Below, piece after piece: positions 52,908-61,368 of a stretch of 64,000 nucleotides of DNA. Position 1 is the first letter of the stretch; each line of letters opens with the position of its first letter. The position numbers and the translations under genes are program-made. The notes below the pieces were generated by a model. It was not told the DNA's origin, ran no database searches, and saw only the letters and a program-made list of their open reading frames with translations. Source of the stretch: Lentilactobacillus parakefiri (GTDB lineage: Bacteria > Bacillota > Bacilli > Lactobacillales > Lactobacillaceae); the NCBI RefSeq assembly GCF_002157585.1, contig NZ_BDGB01000064.1, forward strand, positions 519-64,518. Reading direction: 5' to 3'.

Positions 52908-53105
52908 ATGCCTAAACAAAAAACGAACCGTGCTGCAGCAAAACGTTTCAAGAGAACTGCCAACGGTGGATTTAAAAGTGCGAATGCTTATACCAGTCAC
53001 CGTTTTCATGGTAAGACAAAGAAGCAACGCCGCCAACTTCGTGGTACTAGTATGATGGACAAGACTAATATCAAGACTTACAAGAAGTTATTGCCACATC
53101 TATAA
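52908..53105 (+). CDS. rpmI: ribosomal protein L35
   Basis: 65-residue basic protein of the 50S subunit. N-terminal PKQKTNRAAAKRFKRTANGG and KQRRQLRGTSMMDKTN are family motifs. Strong ribosome site GAGGAGG. Sits between infC and rplT, as in almost all Firmicutes. Confidence 0.97.
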   Translation: MPKQKTNRAAAKRFKRTANGGFKSANAYTSHRFHGKTKKQRRQLRGTSMMDKTNIKTYKKLLPHL

Positions 53106-53156
53106 AAGAAACTAGACATTCAATCATTACTTTTCAAACTATAGGAGGAATTCAAA

Positions 53157-53513
53157 ATGCCACGAGTAAAAGGTGGAACAGTCACACATGCACGTCGTAA
53201 GCGTGTTTTAAAATTAGCTAAGGGTTATCGCGGTGGAAAGTCTCGTTTATTCAAGACTGCCAAAGACCAAGTGATGAAGTCACAGGTATACGCATTCCGT
53301 GACCGTCGTAACAACAAGGGTAACTTCCGTAAACTTTGGATCGCACGGATTAACGCTGCTGCACGTCTTAATGACCTCAGCTACAGCCAATTTATGCACG
53401 GACTGAAGCTTGCCAACATCGACATGAACCGTAAAATGCTTGCTGATTTAGCTGTTAGCGACACTGAAGCGTTCAAAGCTTTAACTGACGAAGCTAAAAA
53501 AGCACTTAAGTAA
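53157..53513 (+). CDS. rplT: ribosomal protein L20
   Basis: 118-residue early-assembly 50S protein: [20 protein letters not shown] start, [17 protein letters not shown] middle. In Gram-positives it also binds the leader of its own operon (see 52185-52345). Preceded by TAGGAGG. A hairpin follows after 18 bases. Confidence 0.97.
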   Translation: MPRVKGGTVTHARRKRVLKLAKGYRGGKSRLFKTAKDQVMKSQVYAFRDRRNNKGNFRKLWIARINAAARLNDLSYSQFMHGLKLANIDMNRKMLADLAVSDTEAFKALTDEAKKALK

Positions 53514-53531
53514 TTTTGATGTGCTAAAATG

Positions 53532-53563
53532 ACTTTCACCGATAGTTTGGTGGAAGTTTTTTT
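53532..53563 (+). terminator. terminator after rplT
   Basis: ACTTTCACC-GATAGTTT-GGTGGAAGT hairpin followed by TTTTTT. Confidence 0.85.
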
Positions 53564-53594
53564 AAATAAATTAACGATATTTAAGGAGCGACAT

Positions 53595-54110
53595 ATGTTG
53601 TCTCGATTTAAACCAACATGGATGATTGGGGATATCTACACGATTTCTCCCCAATTCCTGAGGGATCATAATATCAACTGTGTTCTAACCGATTTAGACA
53701 ATACGTTGGTCCCTTGGAACTCTAAGAAGGGTTCTCAGGCATTACGCAACTGGTTGTCAGAAAATAAAAAATTTGGGATTAAGGTGATTGTTGTATCCAA
53801 TAACAGTCATAAGCGGATCCAACGTGCCGTTCAGGACTACGAACTACCATTTGTCCCCCGGGCAATGAAACCGTTAACGATTGGTATTCAGCACGCCTTA
53901 AAAGAATTTAATCTGCAAAAACGCAACACCGTCATGATTGGAGACCAATTGATGACTGATGTCGTTGCAGCTAATCGTTGCGGTGTTCGTAGTATTTTGG
54001 TCAAGCCACTGGTGCGTGACGATGCGTGGAATACCACCATCAACCGTTACTTTGAAAAGATCGTTTGGAATAAATTATCAAAAAAATATCCTGACTTACA
54101 TTGGAAATAG
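53595..54110 (+). CDS. yqeG: YqeG, HAD-family (IIIA) phosphatase
   Basis: 171-residue HAD phosphatase with nucleophile motif LTDLDNTLVPW, the Ser/Thr motif VVSNNSHKRI, and acidic motif MIGDQLMTDVVAA. Related enzymes act on phosphatidylglycerophosphate or nucleotides; the substrate here is not known. Start ATG 53595 has AAGGAG six bases ahead; the upstream in-frame ATG lies in the rplT terminator. First gene of a run of closely packed ribosome-assembly genes. Confidence 0.92.
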   Translation: MLSRFKPTWMIGDIYTISPQFLRDHNINCVLTDLDNTLVPWNSKKGSQALRNWLSENKKFGIKVIVVSNNSHKRIQRAVQDYELPFVPRAMKPLTIGIQHALKEFNLQKRNTVMIGDQLMTDVVAANRCGVRSILVKPLVRDDAWNTTINRYFEKIVWNKLSKKYPDLHWK

Positions 54111-54118
54111 GAGGAATT

Positions 54119-55255
54119 ATGGCAAATAATGAAGTTATTGTTGACGGTGAAGTCGTTCATTGTGTGGGCTGTGGGGCAGCTGTCCAGACGACTGACAAGA
54201 ACGCACTCGGATATACTCCGGAATCTGCTTTGAAGAAGGGGCTTGAAAATGGGGAAGTCTATTGTCAGCGTTGCTTTAGACTTCGACACTATAATGAAAT
54301 TGCGCCCGTCAGTTTATCAGACGATGACTTCTTAAAGCTGTTAACCAGTATTTCTGATACGGACTCCTTGATCGTGTATGTCGTCGATATTTTTGATGTG
54401 AACGGAAGTCTCATTCCCGGCCTCCATCGATTTGTTGGTAATAATCCGGTCCTGTTAGTTGGGAACAAGCTGGATATTTTGCCCAAGGCTTTGAAGCACA
54501 ACAAAGTGAAGGATTGGCTGCGGCAACAGGCTAATGCTGCTGGCATTTGGCCAATTGGCGTTGAACTGATTTCTGCGAAGACAAACTTTGATATTGATCA
54601 TTTGTTGGATCAAATTGAAAAGTATCGTCAAGGAAAAGATGTTTACGTGGTTGGTGTTACCAACGTTGGTAAATCAACCTTAATTAATTCAATTGTTCGC
54701 CAATCAACTGGGATCAAGGAATTGATCACCACTTCCCGTTTTCCCGGGACGACTTTGGATCGGATCGACATTCCTTTGAACGATGGTCATAACCTGGTGG
54801 ATACACCAGGGATCATTCAGCCTGAGCAAATGGCTCACCATTTATCTGGCAAAGAATTAAATCTGGTGACACCACAAAAAACGATCAAGCCTAAAGGTTA
54901 CCAGTTGAATCCTGGTCAAACACTTTTCTTCGCGGGAGTGGCCCGTTTTGATTACAATTCCGGTGATAAGCGCCACGGATTCACTGTGTATGCTGAAAAT
55001 AATTTGTTTATTCACCGTACGAAATTGGAAAATGCCGACGAGTTTTACGCGACCCATGTCGGTTCCTTTCTGGCCCCACCAACTGAGGACCAAAAGGCTG
55101 ATTTTCCAGCATTGGAGCCCCATGAATTCAAATCAACTGAAAAGAGTGATTTGGTGATTGAAGGTCTGGGTTGGGTAACGATTCCAGAAGGGGTTTCGGT
55201 TACAGGCTGGGCTCCTAAAGGCGTATCTGTTTTGATGCGCCCCGCAATGATTTAA
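54119..55255 (+). CDS. yqeH: circularly permuted ribosome-assembly GTPase YqeH
   Basis: 378-residue GTPase needed for 30S maturation. An N-terminal zinc finger (CVGCGAAVQ, CQRCFRLRHYNE) is followed by a permuted G domain: G4 VGNKLDILPK and G5 ISAKT come before G1 GVTNVGKSTLINS, then G2 FPGTT and G3 VDTPGI. A C-terminal domain closes the protein. Start ATG 54119 has AGGAGG four bases ahead and is preferred over 54101, which overlaps yqeG. Confidence 0.95.
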   Translation: MANNEVIVDGEVVHCVGCGAAVQTTDKNALGYTPESALKKGLENGEVYCQRCFRLRHYNEIAPVSLSDDDFLKLLTSISDTDSLIVYVVDIFDVNGSLIPGLHRFVGNNPVLLVGNKLDILPKALKHNKVKDWLRQQANAAGIWPIGVELISAKTNFDIDHLLDQIEKYRQGKDVYVVGVTNVGKSTLINSIVRQSTGIKELITTSRFPGTTLDRIDIPLNDGHNLVDTPGIIQPEQMAHHLSGKELNLVTPQKTIKPKGYQLNPGQTLFFAGVARFDYNSGDKRHGFTVYAENNLFIHRTKLENADEFYATHVGSFLAPPTEDQKADFPALEPHEFKSTEKSDLVIEGLGWVTIPEGVSVTGWAPKGVSVLMRPAMI

Positions 55256-55269
55256 CTAAAGAGGCATTT

Positions 55270-55581
55270 ATGAAATTAACAGGAAAACAAAAACGCTTTT
55301 TAAGAGCCAATGCCAACCGCATGCGGCCAATCTTTGAGGTCGGTAAAAGCGGCCTTTCAACTGTTTGGCTTGATGAGATTCAAAAGGCACTTGATACGCG
55401 AGAACTCATCAAAATCAATGTCTTACAGAATGCCACAGCGACCGTTGATGACATTAAGACCTATATTGAAACCAAAAGCGATGTCACGGTGGTTCAGACC
55501 ATCGGTAAGACGTTGGTACTCTTCAAACCATCCAAAGATCCAAGTAAGCAAAAATTATCCAATGAAGTTTTGGCAATTTAG
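55270..55581 (+). CDS. yhbY: CRM-domain RNA-binding protein YhbY
   Basis: 103-residue single-domain protein that binds pre-50S subunits. The CRM signature GKSGLSTVWLDEIQKAL and ELIKINVLQN are present, near IFEVGKSG. AAGAGG precedes the ATG. In the same transcript as yqeH. Confidence 0.95.
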   Translation: MKLTGKQKRFLRANANRMRPIFEVGKSGLSTVWLDEIQKALDTRELIKINVLQNATATVDDIKTYIETKSDVTVVQTIGKTLVLFKPSKDPSKQKLSNEVLAI

Positions 55582-55593
55582 AGGTAAGGCACT

Positions 55594-56226
55594 ATGAGCA
55601 ACGTCATGAATCATGTTGAAACATTAACACAGACTAAAACGATTACCAAACAAAACGGCAAACGGATTGGCCTCTTGGGCGGGACCTTCAATCCAATTCA
55701 CAATGGTCATTTAATCATTGCCGAACAGGTGAGAGATCAACTTGGCCTCGACAAGGTTTATTTTATGCCGGATGCCAATCCACCACATGTTGACAAAAAG
55801 TTTGCCATTGACGCTAAAGATCGGGTGGCCATGATCAATTGCGCTATTCGGGACAATCCCAAGTTTGCCATTGAAATGGCTGAGATTATGCGTGGTGGGG
55901 TCAGTTATTCATACGACACCATGAAGCAGTTGACGCAACAACATCCAGAGAATCAATATTATTTTATCATCGGCGGTGACATGGTTAACTATTTGCCTAA
56001 ATGGTATCGCATTGACGACTTGATCAAATTAGTGTCGTTTGTTGGCGTCAAGCGTGATGGGTATACCCCAGCTTCCAAATATCCGGTCATCTGGGTTGAT
56101 GTGCCGTTTATTGATATTTCATCATCACTGATTCGTTCCAAAATGCGCCAGCACCAATCCATTAAATATCTGGTGCCGGCTGCCGTTGAACATTATATAA
56201 AGGAGAACCATTTATATGGAAAATGA
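55594..56226 (+). CDS. nadD: nicotinate-nucleotide adenylyltransferase
   Basis: 210-residue enzyme of NAD synthesis, converting nicotinate mononucleotide to deamido-NAD. Nucleotidyltransferase motif GGTFNPIHNGHLIIAEQ near residue 30, and the second motif SSSLIRSKMRQ near 172. An N-terminal tail of about 24 residues (MSNVMNHVETL...) is longer than usual. Its last 11 bases overlap yqeK. Confidence 0.95.
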   Translation: MSNVMNHVETLTQTKTITKQNGKRIGLLGGTFNPIHNGHLIIAEQVRDQLGLDKVYFMPDANPPHVDKKFAIDAKDRVAMINCAIRDNPKFAIEMAEIMRGGVSYSYDTMKQLTQQHPENQYYFIIGGDMVNYLPKWYRIDDLIKLVSFVGVKRDGYTPASKYPVIWVDVPFIDISSSLIRSKMRQHQSIKYLVPAAVEHYIKENHLYGK

Positions 56227-56827
56227 TCAGCTAAGCTATCATGGCCATTTCGTTCCTTATACCCGTGACGAGTTGGTTGCTAAATTACGGGCTGCCCTCA
56301 CGGATCACCGCTATCAGCACTGCTTACGCGTCGAACAAACTGCCATGGATTTAGCCGAGCAAAATGGCGTTGATATTGAAAAAGCGGCAATTGGTGGATT
56401 GGTTCATGATTATGCCAAGCAGCGTCCAGATGCTGACTTCATTCAAGCAATCAAGGACTATCAATTAGATCCTGAATTACTGAATTATGGCAATGCAATT
56501 TGGCACGGAGTGGTCGGCTGGTTATTCGTTAAAAATGAGTTGCAGATCAATGATATTGATATTTTAAACGCCGTCAGGTACCATACAGTTGGACACCAGT
56601 ACATGACGCCATTAGAACAAATTGTTTACATGGCAGATTACATTGAGCCCGGTCGAGCATTTCCTGGCGTCGATGAAGCACGAAAGATTACCAGGAACAA
56701 TCTGCAAGATGGGGTTGCTTATCAAACTAAACAGACATTGAGTTATTTAGTTACCCATAACAAGCCGGTTTTCCCACAGACAATTGTCACTTATAATAGC
56801 TGGGTTCCGAGCTCAGGAATAGATTAA
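56216..56827 (+). CDS. yqeK: HD-domain phosphohydrolase YqeK (Ap4A hydrolase type)
   Basis: 203 residues. HD motifs: HCLRVEQTAMDLAEQN, GGLVHDYAKQR (the HD pair), YHTVGH and MADYIEPGR. Recent work on this family assigns symmetrical diadenosine tetraphosphate hydrolysis. AAGGAG lies ten bases before ATG. Overlaps nadD by 11 bases, so translation is coupled. Confidence 0.93.
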   Translation: MENDQLSYHGHFVPYTRDELVAKLRAALTDHRYQHCLRVEQTAMDLAEQNGVDIEKAAIGGLVHDYAKQRPDADFIQAIKDYQLDPELLNYGNAIWHGVVGWLFVKNELQINDIDILNAVRYHTVGHQYMTPLEQIVYMADYIEPGRAFPGVDEARKITRNNLQDGVAYQTKQTLSYLVTHNKPVFPQTIVTYNSWVPSSGID

Positions 56828-56836
56828 GGAGTAAAT

Positions 56837-57193
56837 ATGAACACTAAAGAAATTTCAGAAGTCGTTGTTCGGGCTGCGGACAGTAAACGAGCAAACGATA
56901 TCGTTGTTCTTGATATGCAAAAGGTGAGTCTGATGGCCGATTATTTTGTCATCGCTGATGCAGCTTCCAATCGACAGGTCAAAGCGATCGCTGATGAAGT
57001 TGTCGACCAGGTTGAAGCTTCCGATGTCCATGTCTATAGCGTTTCTGGGAAGGATACTGCCCGCTGGATTTTAATTGATTTAGGCGACGTGGTCGTTCAC
57101 ATTTTCCAGAAAGACGTCCGTGATTTTTATAATTTGGAAAAATTATGGTCGGACGCCCCAATTGTTAATATCGATTCATGGGTGGAGGCATAA
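56837..57193 (+). CDS. rsfS: ribosomal silencing factor RsfS
   Basis: 118-residue protein that binds L14 and blocks subunit joining in starvation. Motifs: DIVVLDMQKVSLMADYFVIA, SGKDTARWILIDLGDVVVHIF, YNLEKLW. Normal length. Its stop overlaps the methyltransferase start by one base. Confidence 0.96.
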   Translation: MNTKEISEVVVRAADSKRANDIVVLDMQKVSLMADYFVIADAASNRQVKAIADEVVDQVEASDVHVYSVSGKDTARWILIDLGDVVVHIFQKDVRDFYNLEKLWSDAPIVNIDSWVEA

Positions 57194-57948
57194 TGATCTA
57201 TACAGAATTCGCCAAATTTTATGATGATTTATTTGACGTAACTCTCTATGATCGTTGGGCCCATTTTGTTGTGACTAAGGCAAAGATCATTCAAAAGCAG
57301 CCTTCAGAAATCAAAATTTTGGATCTTGCTTGTGGAACCGGCCGTTTGGCAATTAAATTAGCCCAAATGGGGTTTCAGGTTACCGGAGCAGATCTATCAG
57401 AGGACATGCTGACAATTGCTGAGCAAAGAGCACGCGCGGCAAACGTTGACGTGCCCTTTATTCAAACTGATATGCGAAATCTCGAGGGTCTCGATCAATA
57501 TGATTTAATCTGCTGTTTTGATGATTCACTGAATTATCTGATTGATCAAAAAGATTTGCAGACAACTTTTAAAGCAGTGTATGACCATTTGAATCCTGAC
57601 GGCCAGTTTCTATTTGACGTGATTTCGCCTTATCAGGCAACCGAGGTTTATCCTGGGTATATGTACAACTACCGTAGTGAAGATGCCGCCTTCATGTGGA
57701 CCAGCTACGAGGGTGACTTTGCGCCAATGTCCGTTGAGCATGAATTGAACTTCTTCCAATATAATGAGGAGAAGGACGCGTATGATGCTTATAACGAAAT
57801 CCACCGTGAGCGGGCGTATGATGACACAACGATTAAGGATTTGCTGTCACAGGCAGGCTTCTTGGTGACACTGAGCAGTACTGATTTTGGCGACCAGCCT
57901 TTTGTTCAGCAAACCAAGCGGTGGTTCTTTAGTACCGGAAAAGATTAA
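57193..57948 (+). CDS. class I SAM-dependent methyltransferase (YqeM-like)
   Basis: 251 residues with the SAM motif ILDLACGTGRLAIKLA, motif II VTGADLSEDML and an aromatic-rich second half. Bacillus yqeM follows rsfS in the same order; the substrate is unknown. Start ATG 57193 has GGTGGAGG ahead and overlaps the previous stop by one base. Confidence 0.92.
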   Translation: MIYTEFAKFYDDLFDVTLYDRWAHFVVTKAKIIQKQPSEIKILDLACGTGRLAIKLAQMGFQVTGADLSEDMLTIAEQRARAANVDVPFIQTDMRNLEGLDQYDLICCFDDSLNYLIDQKDLQTTFKAVYDHLNPDGQFLFDVISPYQATEVYPGYMYNYRSEDAAFMWTSYEGDFAPMSVEHELNFFQYNEEKDAYDAYNEIHRERAYDDTTIKDLLSQAGFLVTLSSTDFGDQPFVQQTKRWFFSTGKD

Positions 57949-57962
57949 GGAAGTCAAAGAAA

Positions 57963-59099
57963 ATGCTTCAGGCAGTCGGGATTGTTTCAGAATACAATCC
58001 CTTTCATAATGGACATTTATATATGCTTAAGCAGGCAAAGCAGGCAACCGGTGCAGACGTGACCGTCGCGATTATGAGCGGCAATTGGCTGCAGCGGGGT
58101 GAACCAGCAGCCTACGATAAATGGCAGCGAACAAAGGCGGCCTTACAGGGTGGAGTTGATCTGGTGATTGAATTGCCGGAGTTTTCTGCTGTCCAGCCTT
58201 CGCATTTATTTTCAAAAGGGGCAGTTGATTTGGCTGCTAAAGTAAAGTGTCAATGGCTGGCCTTTGGTGCTGAACATCCGCAGATGGACTACCAGGTGTT
58301 GACCGATCATCAACCAGAAAATCCGGCCGACTTCAAAAAGTTTGATCGACCGTATGCATCCGTTTTCCAAGATTTTTTATTTAACGAAACCGGCATTCGA
58401 TTAAATCAGCCTAATGATATTTTGGGATTCGGGTACGCCAAAGCCAATGCTGAAGCTGGCAATCCGCTCGCCCTAGTACCCATTCAGCGAATGGGTAGTC
58501 AGCATGATGCAACCCGAATCAGCCATGCGAGTCGAATTGCCAGTGCGACGGCGATCCGTCAAGCCGTCATTGAACATGATTTGGCAGCCGCCGATCGAGT
58601 TGTTCCAACCGGTACGACCACGATGCTTAAAAATGACCAAATGCTCACCTGGCAAGATTTTTGGCCATTCCTAAGGTTCGAGTTGGTTGAGAATCCGATT
58701 GAGAAGCTTCATCAAATCTACCAGATGACTGAGGGGATTGAATATCGCTTAAAACGCGCGGCAATTAAAGCTGAAAGCTTTACCGAATTTCTCCATCTGG
58801 TTAAAACCAAGCGTTACACGTACACACGTATCCAACGCCTGTGTACTTATGTCTTGTTACACGCAGCCTCTCATGATATGCTTCAGACAGCCACGTATGT
58901 CCGGCTGCTTGGCTTCAATACGATGGGCCAAAGATATCTGAATCAGATCAAGGGGCACCTTGACGTTCCGCTGATTACGAAAGTGACTGACGATGTTGTT
59001 GCTGACACGATCCAAATGGACTTTCGGGGTGGGATGTTGACTCAGATGATCAATGGCTTGTCTCAAGATTACTATCGACATCCAATCATTGTTGAATAA
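57963..59099 (+). CDS. tmcAL: tRNA-Met cytidine acetate ligase TmcAL (YlbM)
   Basis: 378-residue enzyme that makes N4-acetylcytidine at C34 of elongator tRNA-Met with acetate and ATP. Nucleotidyltransferase-like motif GIVSEYNPFHNGHLYML and SGNWLQRGEPA near the start; ISHASRIASATAIRQ near residue 180. Length standard. AAGGAAGTCAAAGAAA precedes the ATG. It comes 14 bases after the methyltransferase. Confidence 0.95.
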   Translation: MLQAVGIVSEYNPFHNGHLYMLKQAKQATGADVTVAIMSGNWLQRGEPAAYDKWQRTKAALQGGVDLVIELPEFSAVQPSHLFSKGAVDLAAKVKCQWLAFGAEHPQMDYQVLTDHQPENPADFKKFDRPYASVFQDFLFNETGIRLNQPNDILGFGYAKANAEAGNPLALVPIQRMGSQHDATRISHASRIASATAIRQAVIEHDLAAADRVVPTGTTTMLKNDQMLTWQDFWPFLRFELVENPIEKLHQIYQMTEGIEYRLKRAAIKAESFTEFLHLVKTKRYTYTRIQRLCTYVLLHAASHDMLQTATYVRLLGFNTMGQRYLNQIKGHLDVPLITKVTDDVVADTIQMDFRGGMLTQMINGLSQDYYRHPIIVE

Positions 59100-59127
59100 T
59101 CGGTAAACTCCTATCAAGGAAATTGCC

Positions 59128-59156
59128 TTGACAAGCCTATTTGTTGCCGGTATAAT
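59128..59156 (+). promoter_or_regulatory. consensus promoter for yceD-rpmF
   Basis: Perfect TTGACA, 17-base spacer, perfect TATAAT, 27 bases before the yceD start. The best promoter match in the window. Confidence 0.9.
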
Positions 59157-59183
59157 AAGTTTTGTTGCATTGGAGGAATTATA

Positions 59184-59738
59184 TTGAAATGGTACTTTAG
59201 AGACTTGCAAAAGTACTCAGATACTGATCCTTTCACGTTCAACGAGAACCTTCAAATTAAAGCCGATTTGCTGGATCGATATGCCGATGAAGTAATCGAT
59301 GCATCCGACTTTCAAGTTGAAGGGACTGCTTTTGCCGATCGCGGTGATGTGATCATTGACACTCATATTATTGGGAAGTTAGTGGTGCCATCATCTCGCT
59401 CGTTGACCCCTGTTGATCTGCCGCTTGATTTTACGGTTGAGGAATTCTATGTTCCTTCAAAGGCTGCTGAATCACGGTATGGCAAAGATGATGTCGTTTT
59501 TGTATTAGATGAAGATGACATGGTTGATATGCAGAGAGCCGTCGTTGATAATGTGATTTTGCATATTCCTATGCACGTCCTGTCTCCTGAAGAGCTTGCG
59601 GGCAAAGAGATGCCAAGTGGTGACGATTGGGATGTTATGTCCGTCGATGACTACAGTAAGCAGAAGGCAGAGTTAAAAACTGTTGATCCACGTCTGGCAG
59701 AATTGAAGAACTTTTTTAAGAACCGTGATTCAAGATAG
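59184..59738 (+). CDS. yceD: DUF177 / YceD family protein
   Basis: 184-residue acidic protein of the YceD (DUF177) family, linked to rRNA or 23S processing and normally found ahead of rpmF. The conserved stretch DRGDVIIDTHIIGKLVVPSSRSL and the ending KNFFKNRDSR are visible; the four Cys of some members are not seen. Start is a TTG (59184) with GGAGGAATTATA ahead; no better ATG. rpmF begins 54 bases downstream. Confidence 0.9.
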   Translation: MKWYFRDLQKYSDTDPFTFNENLQIKADLLDRYADEVIDASDFQVEGTAFADRGDVIIDTHIIGKLVVPSSRSLTPVDLPLDFTVEEFYVPSKAAESRYGKDDVVFVLDEDDMVDMQRAVVDNVILHIPMHVLSPEELAGKEMPSGDDWDVMSVDDYSKQKAELKTVDPRLAELKNFFKNRDSR

Positions 59739-59792
59739 CTGGACTTAAAATTTCACTAGTGGATATTTTATTTTGACGAGGAGGGAAAAAGA

Positions 59793-59969
59793 ATGGCTAC
59801 ACCAGCACGTAGAACTTCTAAAGCTAAAAAGCGCATGCGTCGCGGTCACATCAAGTTGACGACTCCTAATTTGAGCCTCGACCCAAAGACCGGTGAATAC
59901 ACCATGCCACATCACGTATCACCATCAGGCTTTTACAAAGGCCGTAAAGTTATCAAAGATAACAAGTAA
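59793..59969 (+). CDS. rpmF: ribosomal protein L32
   Basis: 58 residues read directly from the sequence: [17 protein letters not shown], then [13 protein letters not shown] and [16 protein letters not shown]. It is the Cys-free (zinc-independent) L32 form, and the basic N-terminus is typical. Strong ribosome site GAGGAGG. Ends at a strong terminator. Confidence 0.96.
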   Translation: MATPARRTSKAKKRMRRGHIKLTTPNLSLDPKTGEYTMPHHVSPSGFYKGRKVIKDNK

Positions 59970-59974
59970 TGAGG

Positions 59975-60013
59975 AACCAATTTAGAACGCCATGGATTCT
60001 AAATTGGTTTTTT
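59975..60013 (+). terminator. terminator after rpmF
   Basis: AACCAATTTAGAA ... TTCTAAATTGGTT then TTTTT. Confidence 0.92.
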
Positions 60014-60026
60014 ATATACATATAAA

Positions 60027-60068
60027 AAGAGGGTAGCTAACGAAATCATTTCGCTAGCTACCCTCAAT
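60027..60068 (-). terminator. terminator of adhP
   Basis: Near-perfect stem GAGGGTAGCTAACGAAAT ... TTCGCTAGCTACCCTC; read on the minus strand it is followed by CTTTTTATA. Confidence 0.88.
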
Positions 60069-60096
60069 TTTTAAGAAAATAGATGTTCAGCTACAA

Positions 60097-61113
60097 TTAT
60101 TTAGTGAAGTCGACAACCATTCGACCAACAATCTTGTTGGCTTTCATTTCGTCAATGATATCATTCACTTCATCAAGTCGACGAGTCTTCACAATTGGTT
60201 TGACTTTACCTTCAGCACCAAACTGGAAGGTTTCGGCAAGATCTTGACGAGTACCAACCAGTGAGCCGGCAACTTGAATGCCGTCCAGAACAGTCTTATC
60301 AATATTAAGTGCCATATCACCCTTAGGAAGGGCAACGGCAACTAATTTACCGTCTGGACGCAATGCATTAACAGAAGTCGTAAAGGCGTCGGTTGTAACG
60401 GCAGTAATTTGGGCATTGTGAACACCGCCAACCTTCTTTTGAATCTGTTCAGCAACGTCCGAATCGTGACGATTAATGGTGATGTCGGCACCGTTATCTT
60501 TGGCTGCTTGAAGCTTTTGCTCGTTACCATCAACGGCTACAACGTGAGCACCGAAGACATTATGAGCATACTGAACAGCCAAGTTACCAAGACCGCCACA
60601 GCCAACTACTTCAACCCATTGGCCAGGACGAGTGTCTCCGACTTTAAGTGCCTTGTACATTGTGACGCCGGCACAAGTGAGTGAAGTTGCTTCAACTGGA
60701 TCAAGTCCTTCAGGAACCTTAACGGCATAATCTGCAGGGACGATAACTTCCTCGGCCATTGCACCATCAACGGTGTAGCCTGAGTTTTGAACGTTGCGAC
60801 ATAGTGTTTCACGACCAGTGATGCAATATTCACAATGGCCACAACCTCTGTAGAACCAGGCAATTGATACGCGGTCGCCGATCTTCAAATTAGTAACGTC
60901 GTCGGCAACTTGAATAACTTTTCCGACACCTTCATGACCAATAATTCGGCCAGGGACCTTGCCAAAATCACCTTCTGCGACATGCAGATCAGTGTGACAT
61001 AATCCACAATATTCAACTTTAACTAATGCTTCACCCTCGTGAATCGGGCGTAAGTTAACATCTTTAATATCAACGTATCCATCAACAGGGTCTCTTACAA
61101 CAGCAGCTTTCAT
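60097..61113 (-). CDS. adhP: zinc-dependent alcohol dehydrogenase (AdhP type)
   Basis: 338-residue medium-chain NAD-dependent dehydrogenase. Catalytic zinc: [10 protein letters not shown] and GHEGVGKV; structural zinc with four Cys in [18 protein letters not shown] motif [15 protein letters not shown]. It likely reduces acetaldehyde to ethanol, useful for regenerating NAD in a heterofermenter. Start ATG 61113 gives the normal MKAAVV start; the ATG at 61125 is inside the ribosome site AAAAGG region. A Rex-like box overlaps the promoter -35. Confidence 0.95.
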   Translation of the reverse strand: MKAAVVRDPVDGYVDIKDVNLRPIHEGEALVKVEYCGLCHTDLHVAEGDFGKVPGRIIGHEGVGKVIQVADDVTNLKIGDRVSIAWFYRGCGHCEYCITGRETLCRNVQNSGYTVDGAMAEEVIVPADYAVKVPEGLDPVEATSLTCAGVTMYKALKVGDTRPGQWVEVVGCGGLGNLAVQYAHNVFGAHVVAVDGNEQKLQAAKDNGADITINRHDSDVAEQIQKKVGGVHNAQITAVTTDAFTTSVNALRPDGKLVAVALPKGDMALNIDKTVLDGIQVAGSLVGTRQDLAETFQFGAEGKVKPIVKTRRLDEVNDIIDEMKANKIVGRMVVDFTK

Positions 61114-61155
61114 AGGGTTAATCATCCTTTTTATAATATATTTTCAAACAAGTTC

Positions 61156-61184
61156 ATTATAAACGTCTCAACGGTCGTTATCAA
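61156..61184 (-). promoter_or_regulatory. promoter of adhP
   Basis: Minus strand TTGATA, 17-base spacer, TATAAT; the -10 lies about 43 bases before the start. Confidence 0.8.
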
Positions 61185-61200
61185 GTGAATTTGTACACAA
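61183..61200 (-). promoter_or_regulatory. Rex-like operator overlapping the adhP -35
   Basis: TTGTGTACAAATTCACTT on the minus strand against the Rex consensus TTGTGA-W6-TCACAA: 5 of 6 and 4 of 6 positions match in the two arms. Rex releases DNA at high NADH, which would link ethanol production to redox state. Confidence 0.5.
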
Positions 61201-61273
61201 ATAGTTTGTAAATGAAAAATATTTCCAGCCCATTTTAGCCGTTTTTCTAATTTTTATTAAAGTAAAAGACTAA

Positions 61274-61303
61274 AACTCTCATAATTATGGTAAAATGAGA
61301 GTT
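61274..61303 (+). promoter_or_regulatory. extended -10 promoter of arlRS inside a perfect 9-bp inverted repeat
   Basis: Arms AACTCTCAT and ATGAGAGTT are perfect; the 12-base centre AATTATGGTAAA carries the extended -10 (TGGTAAAAT, 61288-61296), which runs into the right arm. A repressor at this dyad would cover the -10. No strong -35. Confidence 0.5.
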
Positions 61304-61368
61304 ATGTTAAAAGGTTTCTACGTTACTAATAAACAAATTAAGATACTTTATAGGAGAGCTGATCATTT

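Noticed and set aside
59100-59127. TCAAGG ... CCTTGA hairpin after tmcAL as a terminator
   Set aside because: It has no T run and overlaps the -35 of the yceD promoter; it is not reported as a terminator.
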